From Streptomyces pseudovenezuelae (GTDB lineage Bacteria; Actinomycetota; Actinomycetes; Streptomycetales; Streptomycetaceae), in the NCBI RefSeq assembly GCF_001513955.1, contig NZ_KQ948154.1, forward strand, positions 310,001 to 374,000: 64,000 nt of DNA, written 5' to 3'. The position numbers were made by a program, and so were the translations under genes. Positions within the stretch are counted from its first letter, which is position 1. Each line of letters opens with the position of its first letter. The notes beneath the pieces were generated by a model that did no database searches, had not been told where the DNA came from, and worked only from the letters and a program-made list of their open reading frames with translations. Shown here in pieces: positions 1-7,442 of the stretch.

Positions 1-558
1 TTCGTCATGGACGTCACCGAGGACGTCACCCTCCAGGCGGTCATCACGACCGGCTGGATCCGCGGCGGCTCCGGCACCTACGACTTCCTCACCGTCACGG
101 CCGGCGGCACCGACACCCCGGACGACCTGCCGAGCACCCTCAACACCATCGAGCGGTACGACACCTCCGACTTCACGGCGCGCACCATCACCCTCAGCAA
201 CACCGGCGCGACCATGAAGATCAACGGCTCCGCCGGACTCACCATGGCCGGCATGACGATGATCAGCACCACGCTGGGCGCGAAGGAGATCTGGACCATC
301 ACCAACGCCAGTCAGCTGGAGCACTCGTTCCATCTGCACGACGTGCCGTACCAGCTCATCTCCGTCAACGGCGAGGAGCCCACGGGGGTCGGCCTCGGCT
401 GGTACGACACGTACGAGGTCGTCGGCGGCGGCGAGATCGTGATCGCGATGGAGTTCACCGACTTCGCCGACGACACCTACATGTACATGCTCCACTGCCA
501 TCTGCTGCAGCACGAGGACGAGGGGATGATGGCCTCCCTCATGGTCACGGAGAGCTGA
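1..558 (+). CDS. multicopper oxidase, C-terminal part (5' end outside window)
   Basis: The open frame runs in from the left edge, so only about 185 C-terminal residues are visible. Copper ligands can be read directly: HSFHLH at nt 322-339 (an HxxHxH-type T1/T3 motif) and HCHLLQHEDEGM starting at nt 493, which has the HCHxxxHxxxxM pattern with a Met as axial T1 ligand. The family oxidises phenols, bilirubin-like compounds or metals and reduces O2 to water, and is usually exported. Signal peptide and first copper domain are not visible, so I cannot separate laccase, bilirubin oxidase-like and CotA-like types. It converges on the cysteine desulfurase gene with about 64 bp between them. Confidence 0.9.
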   Translation, partial: FVMDVTEDVTLQAVITTGWIRGGSGTYDFLTVTAGGTDTPDDLPSTLNTIERYDTSDFTARTITLSNTGATMKINGSAGLTMAGMTMISTTLGAKEIWTITNASQLEHSFHLHDVPYQLISVNGEEPTGVGLGWYDTYEVVGGGEIVIAMEFTDFADDTYMYMLHCHLLQHEDEGMMASLMVTES

Positions 559-622
559 GAGCGGAGAACGGCTGCCGCCGGCAGCGCCGGCGTCGGCGGC
601 AGCCACTGGCCTGGGGCGCGTC

Positions 623-1792
623 CTACGTCAGCCCGGCCGCGCGGGCGCGTTCCACGACCGGGCCGATGGCCTTCGCGACCGCCTCGACGTCCGCCTCGGT
701 GGAGGTGTGGCCGAGGGAGAAGCGCAGGGTGCCGCGGGCCAGGTCCGGGTCGGTACCGGTGGCCAGCAGGACGTGGCTGGGCTGGGCGACGCCCGCGGTG
801 CAGGCGGAACCGGTGGAGCACTCGATGCCCTGCGCGTCCAGCAGCAGGAGCAGGGAGTCGCCCTCGCAGCCGGGGAACGTGAAGTGGGCGTTGGCCGGAA
901 GCCGTCCTCCCGGTGCCGGGTCGCCGCCGAGGATCGCGTCCGGGACCGCCGTACGGACCGCCTCGACCAGGGCGTCGCGCAGGGCGCCGATCTCCGCGGC
1001 GAACCACTCGCGCTGTTCGGCGGCGAGGCGGCCGGCCACCGCGAAGGCGGCGATGGCGGGGACGTCGAGGGTGCCGGAGCGGACGTGGCGCTCCTGGCCG
1101 CCGCCGTGCAGGACGGGGACGGGCGTCCACTCCCTGCCGAGGACGAGCGCGCCGATGCCGTACGGGCCGCCGATCTTGTGGCCCGACACCGTCATCGCGG
1201 CGAGGCCGGAGGCGGCGAAGTCGACGGGGACCTGGCCGAAGGCCTGGACCGCGTCGGCGTGCAGCGGTACGCCGAACTCGGCGGCGGCCTCGGCGAGTTC
1301 GCGGACCGGCAGGACGGTGCCGATCTCGTTGTTGGCCCACATGACGGTGGCCAGGGCGACGTCGTCGGGGTTGCGGGCGATGGCCTCGCGCAGGGCGTCG
1401 GGGTGGACGCGGCCGTGCTGGTCGACGGGGAGGTACTCGACGGTGGCGCCCTCGTGCTCGCCGAGCCAGTCGACGGCGTCGAGGACGGCGTGGTGTTCGA
1501 CCGGGCTGGCGAGGACCCGCGTCCTTGCGGGGTCCGCGTCGCGCCGGGACCAGTACAGGCCCTTCACGGCGAGGTTGTCGGCCTCCGTGCCGCCGGAGGT
1601 GAGGACGATCTCACTGGGGCGGGCGCCGAGCGCCTCCGCGAGGGTCTCGCGGGATTCCTCGACCGTGCGACGGGCTCTGCGGCCGGATGCGTGGAGGGAA
1701 GAGGCGTTGCCGGTGGCGCCGAGGTGCGCGGTAAGTGCCTCGACCGCCTCGGGAAGCATCGGGGTGGTCGCGGCGTGGTCGAGGTATGCCAT
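623..1792 (-). CDS. cysteine desulfurase (NifS/IscS family)
   Basis: A 389-residue PLP enzyme that takes sulfur from L-cysteine as an enzyme persulfide, for tRNA thiolation or Fe-S assembly. Seen: the N-terminal YLDHAATTP motif, SGGTEADN near 66-73, the PLP lysine in SGHKIGG (Lys206) and the sulfur-carrying Cys331 in STGSAC. Length is normal for the family. In many actinobacteria the next gene is mnmA/trmU, but here the downstream neighbour is a convergent multicopper oxidase, so the tRNA-thiolation link cannot be confirmed from this window. It is the last gene of a probable minus-strand unit with the two small membrane protein genes (2325-1859). Confidence 0.92.
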   Translation of the reverse strand: MAYLDHAATTPMLPEAVEALTAHLGATGNASSLHASGRRARRTVEESRETLAEALGARPSEIVLTSGGTEADNLAVKGLYWSRRDADPARTRVLASPVEHHAVLDAVDWLGEHEGATVEYLPVDQHGRVHPDALREAIARNPDDVALATVMWANNEIGTVLPVRELAEAAAEFGVPLHADAVQAFGQVPVDFAASGLAAMTVSGHKIGGPYGIGALVLGREWTPVPVLHGGGQERHVRSGTLDVPAIAAFAVAGRLAAEQREWFAAEIGALRDALVEAVRTAVPDAILGGDPAPGGRLPANAHFTFPGCEGDSLLLLLDAQGIECSTGSACTAGVAQPSHVLLATGTDPDLARGTLRFSLGHTSTEADVEAVAKAIGPVVERARAAGLT

Positions 1793-1858
1793 GGTGACGC
1801 CGATTCTACGGGTCGCGGGTGAGCACCCTCAGGCCAGGACCGGCCGCCGCCGGCGGTC

Positions 1859-2125
1859 TCAGAAGTTCCAGGACGGCGTGCTGTCCAGCTGCATGAAGGC
1901 CACCAGGACCAGGAGGTCGGCCACTCCGAGGCCGAGGCCCAGGTAGGCGCGGCCGCGGCGGGCGGTGCCGCGCCACAGGGCGACCGACGCCAGGACGATG
2001 GCGACCGGGCCGAGGAACACGTTGAGGACGAGAAGGCCGACGAGGCCGAGGATGAAGGAGGCCACGGCCATGCCGTCGGCGTCGCGGGCGCCGGTCTGCT
2101 GGGTGGCCTGCGCGGTGAGCTGCAT
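1859..2125 (-). CDS. DUF4190-type small membrane protein
   Basis: 88 residues. A polar N-terminus of about 18 residues is followed by two hydrophobic stretches (about residues 19-51 and 60-78) joined by a short Arg-rich loop (RGTARRGRAY). This AxxSxxLGxxG...two-helix layout is typical of DUF4190-like proteins, which are common in Streptomyces and have no established function. It lies 35 bp downstream of the 54-residue membrane protein gene and 66 bp upstream of the cysteine desulfurase gene, all on the minus strand. Confidence 0.75.
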   Translation of the reverse strand: MQLTAQATQQTGARDADGMAVASFILGLVGLLVLNVFLGPVAIVLASVALWRGTARRGRAYLGLGLGVADLLVLVAFMQLDSTPSWNF

Positions 2126-2160
2126 GGTGATCAGTGCTCCTGGGGACGACGGGGCGGGGG

Positions 2161-2325
2161 TCAGTGGGCCGAGGTGCGGCGGCGGGCGTGGCGCTCGCGG
2201 AGCGCGAAGACGCCCAGCCAGGCGGCGATCACGGCGGCGGCGACGGCGGTGAAGGTGAGCGGCGCGTGGGCGACGGTGCCCAGGACGACGCCGAGGAGCA
2301 TGAGTGCGGCGACGAGGAACAGCAT
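2161..2325 (-). CDS. 54-residue membrane peptide
   Basis: A short gene of 54 codons plus TGA, read as MLFLVAALMLLGVVLGTVAH at the N-terminus, a second hydrophobic stretch (about 24-42) and a basic tail RERHARRRTSAH. A good ribosome site, AGGGGG, ends about 9 nt before the ATG. Codon bias has high third-position GC, as expected of a real gene. It is the first gene after the divergent TetR promoter region, so it is probably the direct target of that regulator. Function unknown; two-helix topology with a cytoplasmic basic tail is inferred. Confidence 0.65.
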   Translation of the reverse strand: MLFLVAALMLLGVVLGTVAHAPLTFTAVAAAVIAAWLGVFALRERHARRRTSAH

Positions 2326-2365
2326 GGGACGGATCCCCCTCCGGTTCGGCTGTCGTTACGTTTGG

Positions 2366-2452
2366 GTGAACAGTTGTAGTTACAGTTGTTCACTGACTCC
2401 AGAGTCTATCGTGCTCCACGGCTTTCCAATTACAGAGAACAGTTGTTAACTG
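2366..2452. promoter_or_regulatory. candidate TetR operators in a divergent promoter region
   Basis: Positions 2366-2393 form an interrupted palindrome with outer arms GTGAACA and TGTTCAC and inner arms TGTA and TACA. A second site at 2437-2452 repeats the half site GAACAGTTGT, and CAGTT-GTT-AACTG at 2440-2452 is itself palindromic. The octamer ACAGTTGT occurs at 2370-2377, 2382-2389 and 2439-2446 (first base of the first copy differs by flank only). These sites sit between the TetR gene (start 2459) and the 54-residue membrane peptide (start 2325), where autoregulation and control of the neighbour are expected. Confidence 0.65.
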
Positions 2453-2458
2453 GATGAC

Positions 2459-3085
2459 ATGAGTCACACCCTCGGCCTCCGGCAGGCACAGAAGCAGAAG
2501 ACCCGGCAGGCGCTCCTGGACGCGGCCCTGGGGCTGCTGGAGGAGCAGAGCCTGAGCAGCCTGGGTCTGCGCGAGGTCACGCGTGCCGTCGGTGTCGCGC
2601 CGACGGCCTTCTACCGGCACTTCCGCTCCATCGCGGATCTCGGCACGGCCCTCGTCGAGGAGGCGTTGGGCAGCCTGCACCCGATGATCCGGACCACGGT
2701 GTCCACGGCCGACGACCACGGCCAACGCATCAAGCGCGCCATCGAGTTGATCGCCGGCCATGTGGACGCGTACCCCGCACACGTCCGTTTTATCGCCCGA
2801 GAACGACATGGCGGTGTCCAGCCGGTCCGGGAGGCCATCCGGGACCAACTGGCCCGGTTCGGGCAGGAGGTGAAGGACGAGCTGGCCAAGGACCGGGTGT
2901 CCGTGGGGTGGAGCGAGGACGACCTGCTGATGCTGGCCAATCTCTACGTCGACCAGATGCTGATCACGGCCTCCCTGTTCCTGGAGGCCCTGGACGCGCC
3001 CGCGGAGGAACGGGACCGGGTCTGCCAGGTGGCGGAGCGTCAGATGCGACTGATCAGCATCGGCCGCGAGCACTGGCTGGACTAG
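2459..3085 (+). CDS. TetR family transcriptional regulator
   Basis: 208 residues. The N-terminal helix-turn-helix covers about residues 13-60 (TRQALLDAALGLL, then REVTRAVGVAPTAFYRHF, a clear TetR recognition helix with Y-x-H-F). The C-terminal two thirds are an all-helical ligand domain with no recognisable ligand specificity. The gene starts 6 bp downstream of a palindromic half site, so autorepression is likely. It is divergent from the two small membrane protein genes and the cysteine desulfurase. A 15-bp perfect hairpin follows the stop codon. Confidence 0.85.
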   Translation: MSHTLGLRQAQKQKTRQALLDAALGLLEEQSLSSLGLREVTRAVGVAPTAFYRHFRSIADLGTALVEEALGSLHPMIRTTVSTADDHGQRIKRAIELIAGHVDAYPAHVRFIARERHGGVQPVREAIRDQLARFGQEVKDELAKDRVSVGWSEDDLLMLANLYVDQMLITASLFLEALDAPAEERDRVCQVAERQMRLISIGREHWLD

Positions 3086-3111
3086 ATCGGGCCGAGGCGA
3101 GGCAACGGCCG

Positions 3112-3146
3112 GGGGCGGCACCCCCGTTCACCGGGGGTGCCGCCCC
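3112..3146. terminator. bidirectional hairpin terminator
   Basis: Perfect 15-bp GC stem, arms 3112-3126 and 3132-3146, with loop TTCAC. It lies between the convergent ends of the TetR gene (3085) and the lipoprotein gene (3171). Confidence 0.8.
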
Positions 3147-3170
3147 TGTCGTACGGCGTCCCGCGCCGGG

Positions 3171-3548
3171 TCAGCTCTTCGTCGCCGCCGCGCTCGGCGC
3201 ACCGCTCGGGGCCGCGCCGCCCGCGCCACCGCCGGGGCCGCCGCAGCCGCCCATGCCGCCGCCGGGGCCGCCCTGTCCGCCGGGGCCACCGCTCGGCATC
3301 CCGCTCGGCATGCCGGAGGGGTTGCCGCTGGGCGCGCCCGACGGCCGGGTGCTCGCGTTGCCGGTGGGAGCACCCGAGGGGGCACCGCTGGGCATGCCGG
3401 ACGCGTTGCCGGTGGGGGCCTGGCAGTTCTGGCCGCCCGAGGTGCCGCTGTTCGAGGTCGACGACGAGTCGCCCGAGCCGCAGGCCGCCAGGGCGAGGGG
3501 CGAGAGCGCCAGCAGGGCCACGGCGGGGAGGAGACGCACACGCTTCAT
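3171..3548 (-). CDS. low-complexity Gly/Pro/Ser-rich lipoprotein
   Basis: 125 residues. A basic start (MKRVR) and hydrophobic stretch lead to a lipobox LALAAC, so Cys22 or so is probably lipidated and the protein anchored outside the membrane. The mature part is almost entirely repeats of the type PSG(A/M/N), with NASG and GGPGG runs, and contains only two further cysteines (one in GGQNCQAP, one in GGCGG). No folded domain is recognisable. It could be a cell-wall spacer or an exported disordered protein. Flanked by the shared hairpin at 3112-3146 and the disrupted WYL regulator. Confidence 0.75.
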   Translation of the reverse strand: MKRVRLLPAVALLALSPLALAACGSGDSSSTSNSGTSGGQNCQAPTGNASGMPSGAPSGAPTGNASTRPSGAPSGNPSGMPSGMPSGGPGGQGGPGGGMGGCGGPGGGAGGAAPSGAPSAAATKS

Positions 3549-3662
3549 GAGAGACAGCTCCGGGGAGGATGAGGAAGTCCTGAGGCCGGGAACTCTCGCA
3601 ACAGCCCCTGAGCTTTTGTTGGGGCCGGCCTGTCCCCCGCCTGTGCGGCAGGCAAAGCACGG

Positions 3663-4598
3663 CTAAAGCAACCCTCGCGAGCTGGGGTTCCGCCCGGACC
3701 GCTCACCCACCCGCTGGTACAGGCCCGTGACAGAAGCGGCCGCGCAAGCCACCTCCGCACGCACCTCGGGCGGCGAGAGAACCTCCACGCGGCCGGAGAA
3801 CGGCAGGAGTTGACGGGCCGCGCCGACCACACCGAGGCGGAGCCGGGCCGCCACCCACGCGCTCTCCGCGTCGCCCTCCGACCTCGATGCCGCCCGGGCG
3901 CTCCTCGACCTGGCGCCGCAACACCTCCCAGACCTGCGGGAGTTCGACACCGTGCCGACGCCTGACGAGGTCGCCCAGCACGGCAGCCGACTGCACCCGG
4001 TCGGCCCGGAACAGCCGCGGCCCGCCCCGCCGGTCGGCGACCACGTACCAGACACCCGCCTTGGCGACGAGACCGTACGGGTCCATGGTGTACGTCCGGG
4101 TCCGGCGCTGCCCGCCGTGCCGGTACCGCGGCCGCAGCCGGCGGCCGGCGGCAGGCGAGACGGCGTCCCGAACGCCCGCCAGGTCCACGGACCGCTGCGG
4201 TCCACCCTTCCAGCGGATGGCGTCGACCAGGGTGCGGCGGGGGGTGGCCTCGGCGGCCGGGCGGTGCGGGGCGGGCAGCGCGGCCATCACCTTGCGCAGC
4301 GCCGAGCCGAGGGCGGAGTCCGGACCGAGGGCCGTATGGGCGCCCCCGGCGGCCAGGATGAACAGGGCGCGGGACTCGTCGGCGGTCAGGCCGGTGACGT
4401 CCGTGCGGAAGCCGGCGAGGAGTTGCCGCCGTGCCGCCCGCGCTCGTCGTGGACCGGGACGCCTGAGGCGGAGAGGGCTTCGATGTCCCGGTAGATCGTG
4501 CGGACGCAGACCTCCAGCCGCTCGGCGAGTTCGGGGGCGGAGGTGCGGCCACGGCTCTGGAGGAGCAGGAGGATCGACAGGAGGCGATCGGACTTCAC
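3663..4598 (-). pseudogene. WYL-domain (YafY/DeoR-like) regulator with two compensating frameshifts
   Basis: The first 60 codons encode an HTH_11 domain (MKSDRLLSILLLLQSRGRTS, then ELAERLEVCVRTIYRDIEAL) and run into a stop at 4386. The expected continuation, HGG followed by QLLAGFRTDVTGLTADES and the WYL region (TYTMDPYGLVAKAGVWYVVADRR in pieces), is in another frame between about 4428 and 3885. From about 3885 to 3663 the original frame resumes with a plausible WYL C-terminal extension. Start and end are in the same frame (936 nt), so one base appears lost and one gained. Either a pseudogene or two sequencing errors in very GC-rich DNA. The intact family binds nucleotides or metabolites and regulates its own neighbourhood. 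Confidence 0.7.
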
Positions 4599-4648
4599 GG
4601 GTCAAGGATCCCTGACCGATCGCCGTGGAACCACGGGTCGCGCGCGGA

Positions 4649-5500
4649 CTACAGCCTGACCCTGGCGAGCTGACGCGACTGTGCCACCAGCCTGTCCGCG
4701 GCGTCCCAGACCTCGGCGTCCTCCTCCAGGAAGCCGCCGGCGAGGTTGCGGGTGGTGATGGAGACGCGGAGGGGGCCCGGGGCCGGACGGCACCGCACGT
4801 GCACGGTCAGCTCGACCGTGGGCACCCAGCCCTTGAGGCCGATCTCGAAGGCCGTGGGCGGGAGCGCGTCCACCGCGAGGAGCAGGGACAAGGGGTCGGC
4901 GTCGCGGCCGTCGGCGAGTCCGAACCAGGACCGCATCTCGCCCTTGCCGGACGGGGCACCGAGGGCCCAGCCGAGCGTCGAGGGGTCCAGCTTGAGCATC
5001 AGCCGGTCGGTGATGGCGGAGCTGCCGTCGACGGGGGTGGGCCCGTCCTCGGGGCCGAAGCACTGGTCCATCGGCGGGAGGACGGGCGGCTCGGCCGACG
5101 TGCGGACGTCGTCGGGGAGGGAGTCGAGGTCGCCGTAGGAGGCGAGGACACGGATGCGCTCGACCTCCCTGCCCTGCTCGTCGTACTGGAGGAGCGAGGC
5201 CTGGCCGGTGGAGAGGGTGCGGCCGGTGCGCACCACGTCCGTGCGGATCACCGCGGGTCCGGGCTGGGACGCGGTCAGGTAGTGCGCGGAGATCGTGAAC
5301 GGGTCGGCGTGCGGCAGGGCGTCCGCGAGGGCGCGGCCCAGGACGGCCAGGAGGTAGCCGCCGTTGACGGCGCTGATGATCGTCCAGCCCGCGGAGAGGT
5401 CGATGTCGTAGACGCCGGGGGCGCGGCGGGTGACCGCGGTGTCCCGGTCGAACTCGCTGTCGCCGATCGTCGCACGCGTGGCGGAGGCTGCTTCTGGCAT
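4649..5500 (-). CDS. TesB-like acyl-CoA thioesterase (double hotdog)
   Basis: About 283 residues, the length of a two-hotdog thioesterase. The first half has SAGWTIISAVNGGYLLAVLG, typical of the hotdog central helix. The second half has an SWFGLADG region followed by LLLAVDALPPTAFEIG, and the C-terminus (AGGFLEEDAEVWDAADRLVAQSRQL) is the usual last strand of this family. Predicted to hydrolyse acyl-CoA esters; substrate unknown. I start at the ATG at 5500; a start 7 codons upstream is possible and neither has a strong ribosome site. It lies upstream of the disrupted WYL regulator on the same strand. Confidence 0.8.
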   Translation of the reverse strand: MPEAASATRATIGDSEFDRDTAVTRRAPGVYDIDLSAGWTIISAVNGGYLLAVLGRALADALPHADPFTISAHYLTASQPGPAVIRTDVVRTGRTLSTGQASLLQYDEQGREVERIRVLASYGDLDSLPDDVRTSAEPPVLPPMDQCFGPEDGPTPVDGSSAITDRLMLKLDPSTLGWALGAPSGKGEMRSWFGLADGRDADPLSLLLAVDALPPTAFEIGLKGWVPTVELTVHVRCRPAPGPLRVSITTRNLAGGFLEEDAEVWDAADRLVAQSRQLARVRL

Positions 5501-5633
5501 GCCTGAACGGTACAACAACAAACTACTAAGCGGTAGCTTTTCCTCCAGGGGCCGAGTGAGAGCCGCACAATTTCTCGGTAAGTGTCCGTACTCGTCCGTA
5601 AACCGTTGCCCGGACTTCGCCCTCTACCGGGAC

Positions 5634-6854
5634 ATGAGCCTCACCGGGACCGCGTTCCTCTACACGCTGATCGTGCTGTCCGTCCTCGCCGTCGTGCTGC
5701 CGCTGGCCCTGTGGTCGCGGCTGCGGGGGCCCCGGATCGCACGCGCCGCCGCCCGCGTACTGATGGTGCTGTTCGCCCAGGGCACGGCCGTCGCCCTCGT
5801 CTTCGTGCTGGTCAACAACCAGAACAGTCTGTACGACAACTGGGCCGACCTGCTCGGCACCGGCAACCACGTCCAGCAGGCCGCCAACCTGGGCGCCGAC
5901 GGCACCGGCGGCATCTCGCTGAAACGCTTGCCCAAGGTGAAGCAGCACTTCACCGATGCCTCCGGCCCCGGCATGAAAGGCGTGCGGGTGACCCAGCTCA
6001 AGGGCCGGGTCTCGGGGGTGAACGCCGAGGTCTACGTCTGGCTGCCGCCGCAGTACGGCGCACCCGCCTACCGGCACCACACGTTCCCCGTGGTGGAGCT
6101 GCTGTCGGGCTATCCGGGCTCGGCGAAGGCCTGGTTCGGGTCGCTGCACGCGGTGAGGCAGCTGGAGCCGCTGATGCGGACGGGCCGGGTGGCGCCGTTC
6201 ATCCTGGTCGCCCCGCGCATGAACCTGCTGGCGGGGGTGGACACCGGCTGCGCCAACATCACGGGCACCGTCAACGCCGACACCTGGCTCAGCGTCGACG
6301 TGCCGAAGATGGTCACGGACAACTTCCGCGCCCGGTCCGGGCCGGCGGGCTGGGCCGCGGCCGGGTACTCGGCGGGCGGGCACTGCGCGACGAAGCTCGC
6401 CGTCGCCCACCCCGACCGCTACCGGGCCGCGGTGAGCATGTCCGGCTACAACGACCCGATCGGCGAACGCAACTCACTGGCCGCCGAGACCCCCGCCCTG
6501 CGCCGCGCCAACAATCCGTACGTGCTGCTGCGCGAGGCCCGCACCCCGCCCGCGATCGCGCTCTACCAGTCCGGTCAGCCGGGCGACGGCTACGAGGCGG
6601 CCACGGGCCTCGCACAGATCGCGAAGGCACCGACGACCGTGCACGTCGTCTACATCCCGAAGAGCGCGGGCGGCCACAACATGAAGCTGTGGCTGCCGCA
6701 GGTGGTACCGGCCTTCCGCTGGCTGACCGAGGAGATGGGGCTGCTGCACGGCCGGGCGGGCGCTACTCCTCACGCACGGTCGACCGGCGGTTCCAGGCCC
6801 GCGGAGCTCGCCAGTGGAACCGCATCGCGAGCAGGCGCAGTACGAAGGCGGTGA
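5634..6854 (+). CDS. membrane-anchored alpha/beta-hydrolase esterase
   Basis: 406 residues. Two N-terminal hydrophobic segments (about 8-28 and 42-60) anchor it, followed by an extracellular esterase D/antigen 85-like domain. The nucleophile is Ser246 in AAGYSAGGH; the C-terminal catalytic His is in SAGGHNMKLW near residue 340-346. Substrate unknown; Streptomyces relatives are called putative esterases. The last 30 residues are Ala/Arg/Gly-rich and read across 92 bp of the convergent TRIC gene, so the true functional C-terminus may be shorter. No strong ribosome site precedes the ATG. Confidence 0.78.
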   Translation: MSLTGTAFLYTLIVLSVLAVVLPLALWSRLRGPRIARAAARVLMVLFAQGTAVALVFVLVNNQNSLYDNWADLLGTGNHVQQAANLGADGTGGISLKRLPKVKQHFTDASGPGMKGVRVTQLKGRVSGVNAEVYVWLPPQYGAPAYRHHTFPVVELLSGYPGSAKAWFGSLHAVRQLEPLMRTGRVAPFILVAPRMNLLAGVDTGCANITGTVNADTWLSVDVPKMVTDNFRARSGPAGWAAAGYSAGGHCATKLAVAHPDRYRAAVSMSGYNDPIGERNSLAAETPALRRANNPYVLLREARTPPAIALYQSGQPGDGYEAATGLAQIAKAPTTVHVVYIPKSAGGHNMKLWLPQVVPAFRWLTEEMGLLHGRAGATPHARSTGGSRPAELASGTASRAGAVRRR

Positions 6855-7419
6855 GGGCCGCCAGCCCGCTGGTGAACGAACTGAGGACGTCGTAGCGGAT
6901 GCACAGGACGACCATGGTGGCGCCGACGATCGCCGGGACCGCGTACAGGTCGCGGTCCCATCTCAGCAGGGAGGGCACCTCGTTGGCGAGCACGTCCCTG
7001 AGCACACCGCCGCCGACCGCGGTGGCGAGGCCGAGGGTGGCGGACTGGGTGAGGCCGAGCCCGTACTCGTACGCCTTGGTCGTCCCGGCGACGCAGAACA
7101 GGCCGAGGCCCGCCGCGTCGAAGACGTTCACGCCGACCTGGATGCGCTCCACGTGCGGATGCAGGAAGAAGACCAGGAGGGCGGCGAGCAGCGGGGTGAG
7201 GAAGTAGCCGAGATCCGTGAAGGCGGCGGGCGGCACCGCGCCGATGATCAGGTCCCGGAACAGCCCTCCGCCCAGCGCGGTGACCTCGGCGAGCACGGCG
7301 ATGCCGAAGACGTCGAAGTTCTTGCGGACGGCCAGCAGCGCGCCGGAGATGGCGAACACGAAGATGCCGACGAGGTCGAGCGTGTGCTGGACGGAGGGAC
7401 TGAACAGTTGCTGGAGCAC
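6763..7419 (-). CDS. TRIC-family (UPF0126) cation channel
   Basis: 218 residues from a GTG start, with seven predicted hydrophobic helices. The family signature is present twice, as expected from its internal duplication: GGGLFRD in the first half and GGGVLRD in the second. Bacterial TRIC homologues form trimeric cation-selective channels in the cytoplasmic membrane. The physiological ion here is unknown. The 3' end overlaps the convergent esterase gene by 92 bp, and the start is 24 bp from the stop of the M1 peptidase gene on the same strand. Confidence 0.85.
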   Translation of the reverse strand: MLQQLFSPSVQHTLDLVGIFVFAISGALLAVRKNFDVFGIAVLAEVTALGGGLFRDLIIGAVPPAAFTDLGYFLTPLLAALLVFFLHPHVERIQVGVNVFDAAGLGLFCVAGTTKAYEYGLGLTQSATLGLATAVGGGVLRDVLANEVPSLLRWDRDLYAVPAIVGATMVVLCIRYDVLSSFTSGLAALTAFVLRLLAMRFHWRAPRAWNRRSTVREE

Positions 7420-7442
7420 ACCGCATTCTTGCGCAGCGGCTC

